Shown in pieces: positions 63,146-64,000 of a stretch of 64,000 bases of DNA. The notes under the pieces were generated by a model that saw only the letters and a list, made by a program, of their open reading frames with translations, did no database searches and had not been told where the DNA came from. Source of the stretch: Blastobasis lacticolella (Eukaryota; Arthropoda; Insecta; Lepidoptera; Blastobasidae); the NCBI GenBank assembly GCA_905147135.1, contig LR990060.1:8510001-8574000 (forward strand), written 5' to 3'. The position numbers and the translations under genes were made by a program. Position 1 is the stretch's first letter. Each line of letters starts with the position of its first letter.

Positions 63146-64000
63146 TATAAAAAAATTATATGCAGTGTTAAATTAATAATATAATACAGATATCCCACAT
63201 TGTACATCGTTACAAATGGGATGAAGTAGATAACTTTTTTAAATAATCATTATTTTTTAATGCAATGTCGTTTTTCTTTTAAAAGTAACAAAGATATTCT
63301 GGTGCAAGGTGTCAGTAATTAATGTAACTTTTTATTTAAAATTTAAGTGGAAATACAGGCAAATTAAGCAATTTCAAAACCAAAACTTTCATTTATTAAG
63401 TAACGTAAAATCTGGGCGCCAAAGAAGAGCTTTTTGTGCCTACGTGCTCCGAATAGCCTGCTTATTTCTATAGCTGATGATAAAGTGTTAATGCACTATA
63501 TGCTCTTGTATTATAACTTATACAAAAGTGCATCTATTTTCTAAAGCTCTATGCAAAAGGGCTTTGTTTCTTTTTAATAGAGGTTTATAGACCAAATCGT
63601 GACAATAGAACTAGTCCAGAAAATACCTCGTAATTGTAAAATACACACTCCATACGAGTTTCCAGAAGAGACTGAAGTATCCCCGCAAATTCACGCAAAA
63701 ATCCACCTACAATGTACAGCCCCTTTCTCCTCTCCCGCTAACCGAATACCGTAACTCGTGCGTACAAGTTCGTGCCTTCATACGTTGTATTATTAAAATA
63801 ACAAAGAATTCTGTTGAATTGAATAAGTCGCACACAATGTGTACTAGACTGAAAAAATATGTATTCCATACATTCCCGCAGGCTCTCAAATTAGGGCTCT
63901 GTTAGCTTGGTTGGGTGGTCCAAGTTGTGACAGACAGAGGGAAGCATGTCTGAATGTCACATGGTCACACGGTTCATCTGATGAAAGGCTACCACAGTCG
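63146..64000. other. No recognised gene
   Basis: AT-rich. At the very end ACACGGTTCATCTGATGAAA, GGCTACCACAGTCG may be the start of another CR1-like antisense end cut by the window edge. Confidence 0.35.

Overview
The window reads as eukaryotic, insect DNA, most likely from a moth or butterfly. It is AT-rich, gene-poor and split by introns. It is packed with decayed non-LTR retrotransposon 3' ends, tRNA-derived SINEs and small inverted-repeat transposons of the kinds common in Lepidoptera. There is no bacterial-style gene packing, operon, CRISPR array or rRNA cluster. Species cannot be fixed from sequence alone. Family names rest on motif recognition, not on database searches.

Host gene (3176-7843, + strand): four short exons splice in one continuous frame and end in a stop. 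They encode the last ~150 residues of a Beaten-path (Beat)-like immunoglobulin-domain protein: most of the second Ig-like domain, a short linker and a C-terminal hydrophobic tail. Upstream exons lie outside the window. This is the only host gene I can support. Its introns hold SINE, CR1/Jockey-like and RTE-like fragments.

Central feature (23561-34480): a nearly complete R1-clade non-LTR retrotransposon lies on the minus strand (23561-29627). It has a 5' UTR, ORF1 (Gag-like, three zinc knuckles), ORF2 (apurinic-like endonuclease, reverse transcriptase, C-terminal zinc knuckle), a 20-nt A tail and a 16-bp target-site duplication. ORF1 and ORF2 overlap as TAATG. ORF2 is broken by one frameshift just after the RT domain. 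The element sits inside an older repeat that is rich in CCCCTA/CCCTA units. A 3,696-bp segment (27089-30784) holding most of ORF1, the 5' UTR, one target-site copy and 1.1 kb of flank is repeated head-to-tail at 30785-34480. No mismatch was found in the parts compared, and the copy carries a second intact ORF1 without ORF2.

Rest of the window: many retroelement 3' ends (CR1/Jockey-like, RTE-like), two tRNA-derived SINE families (one from tRNA-Gly), a possible 5S-rRNA-derived repeat, several MITEs including a nested fold-back cluster at 39347-40610 and hAT-like elements at 880-1613 and 52355-52793, a six-unit ~124-bp tandem array at 54031-54780, and long AT-rich stretches in which I see nothing coding.
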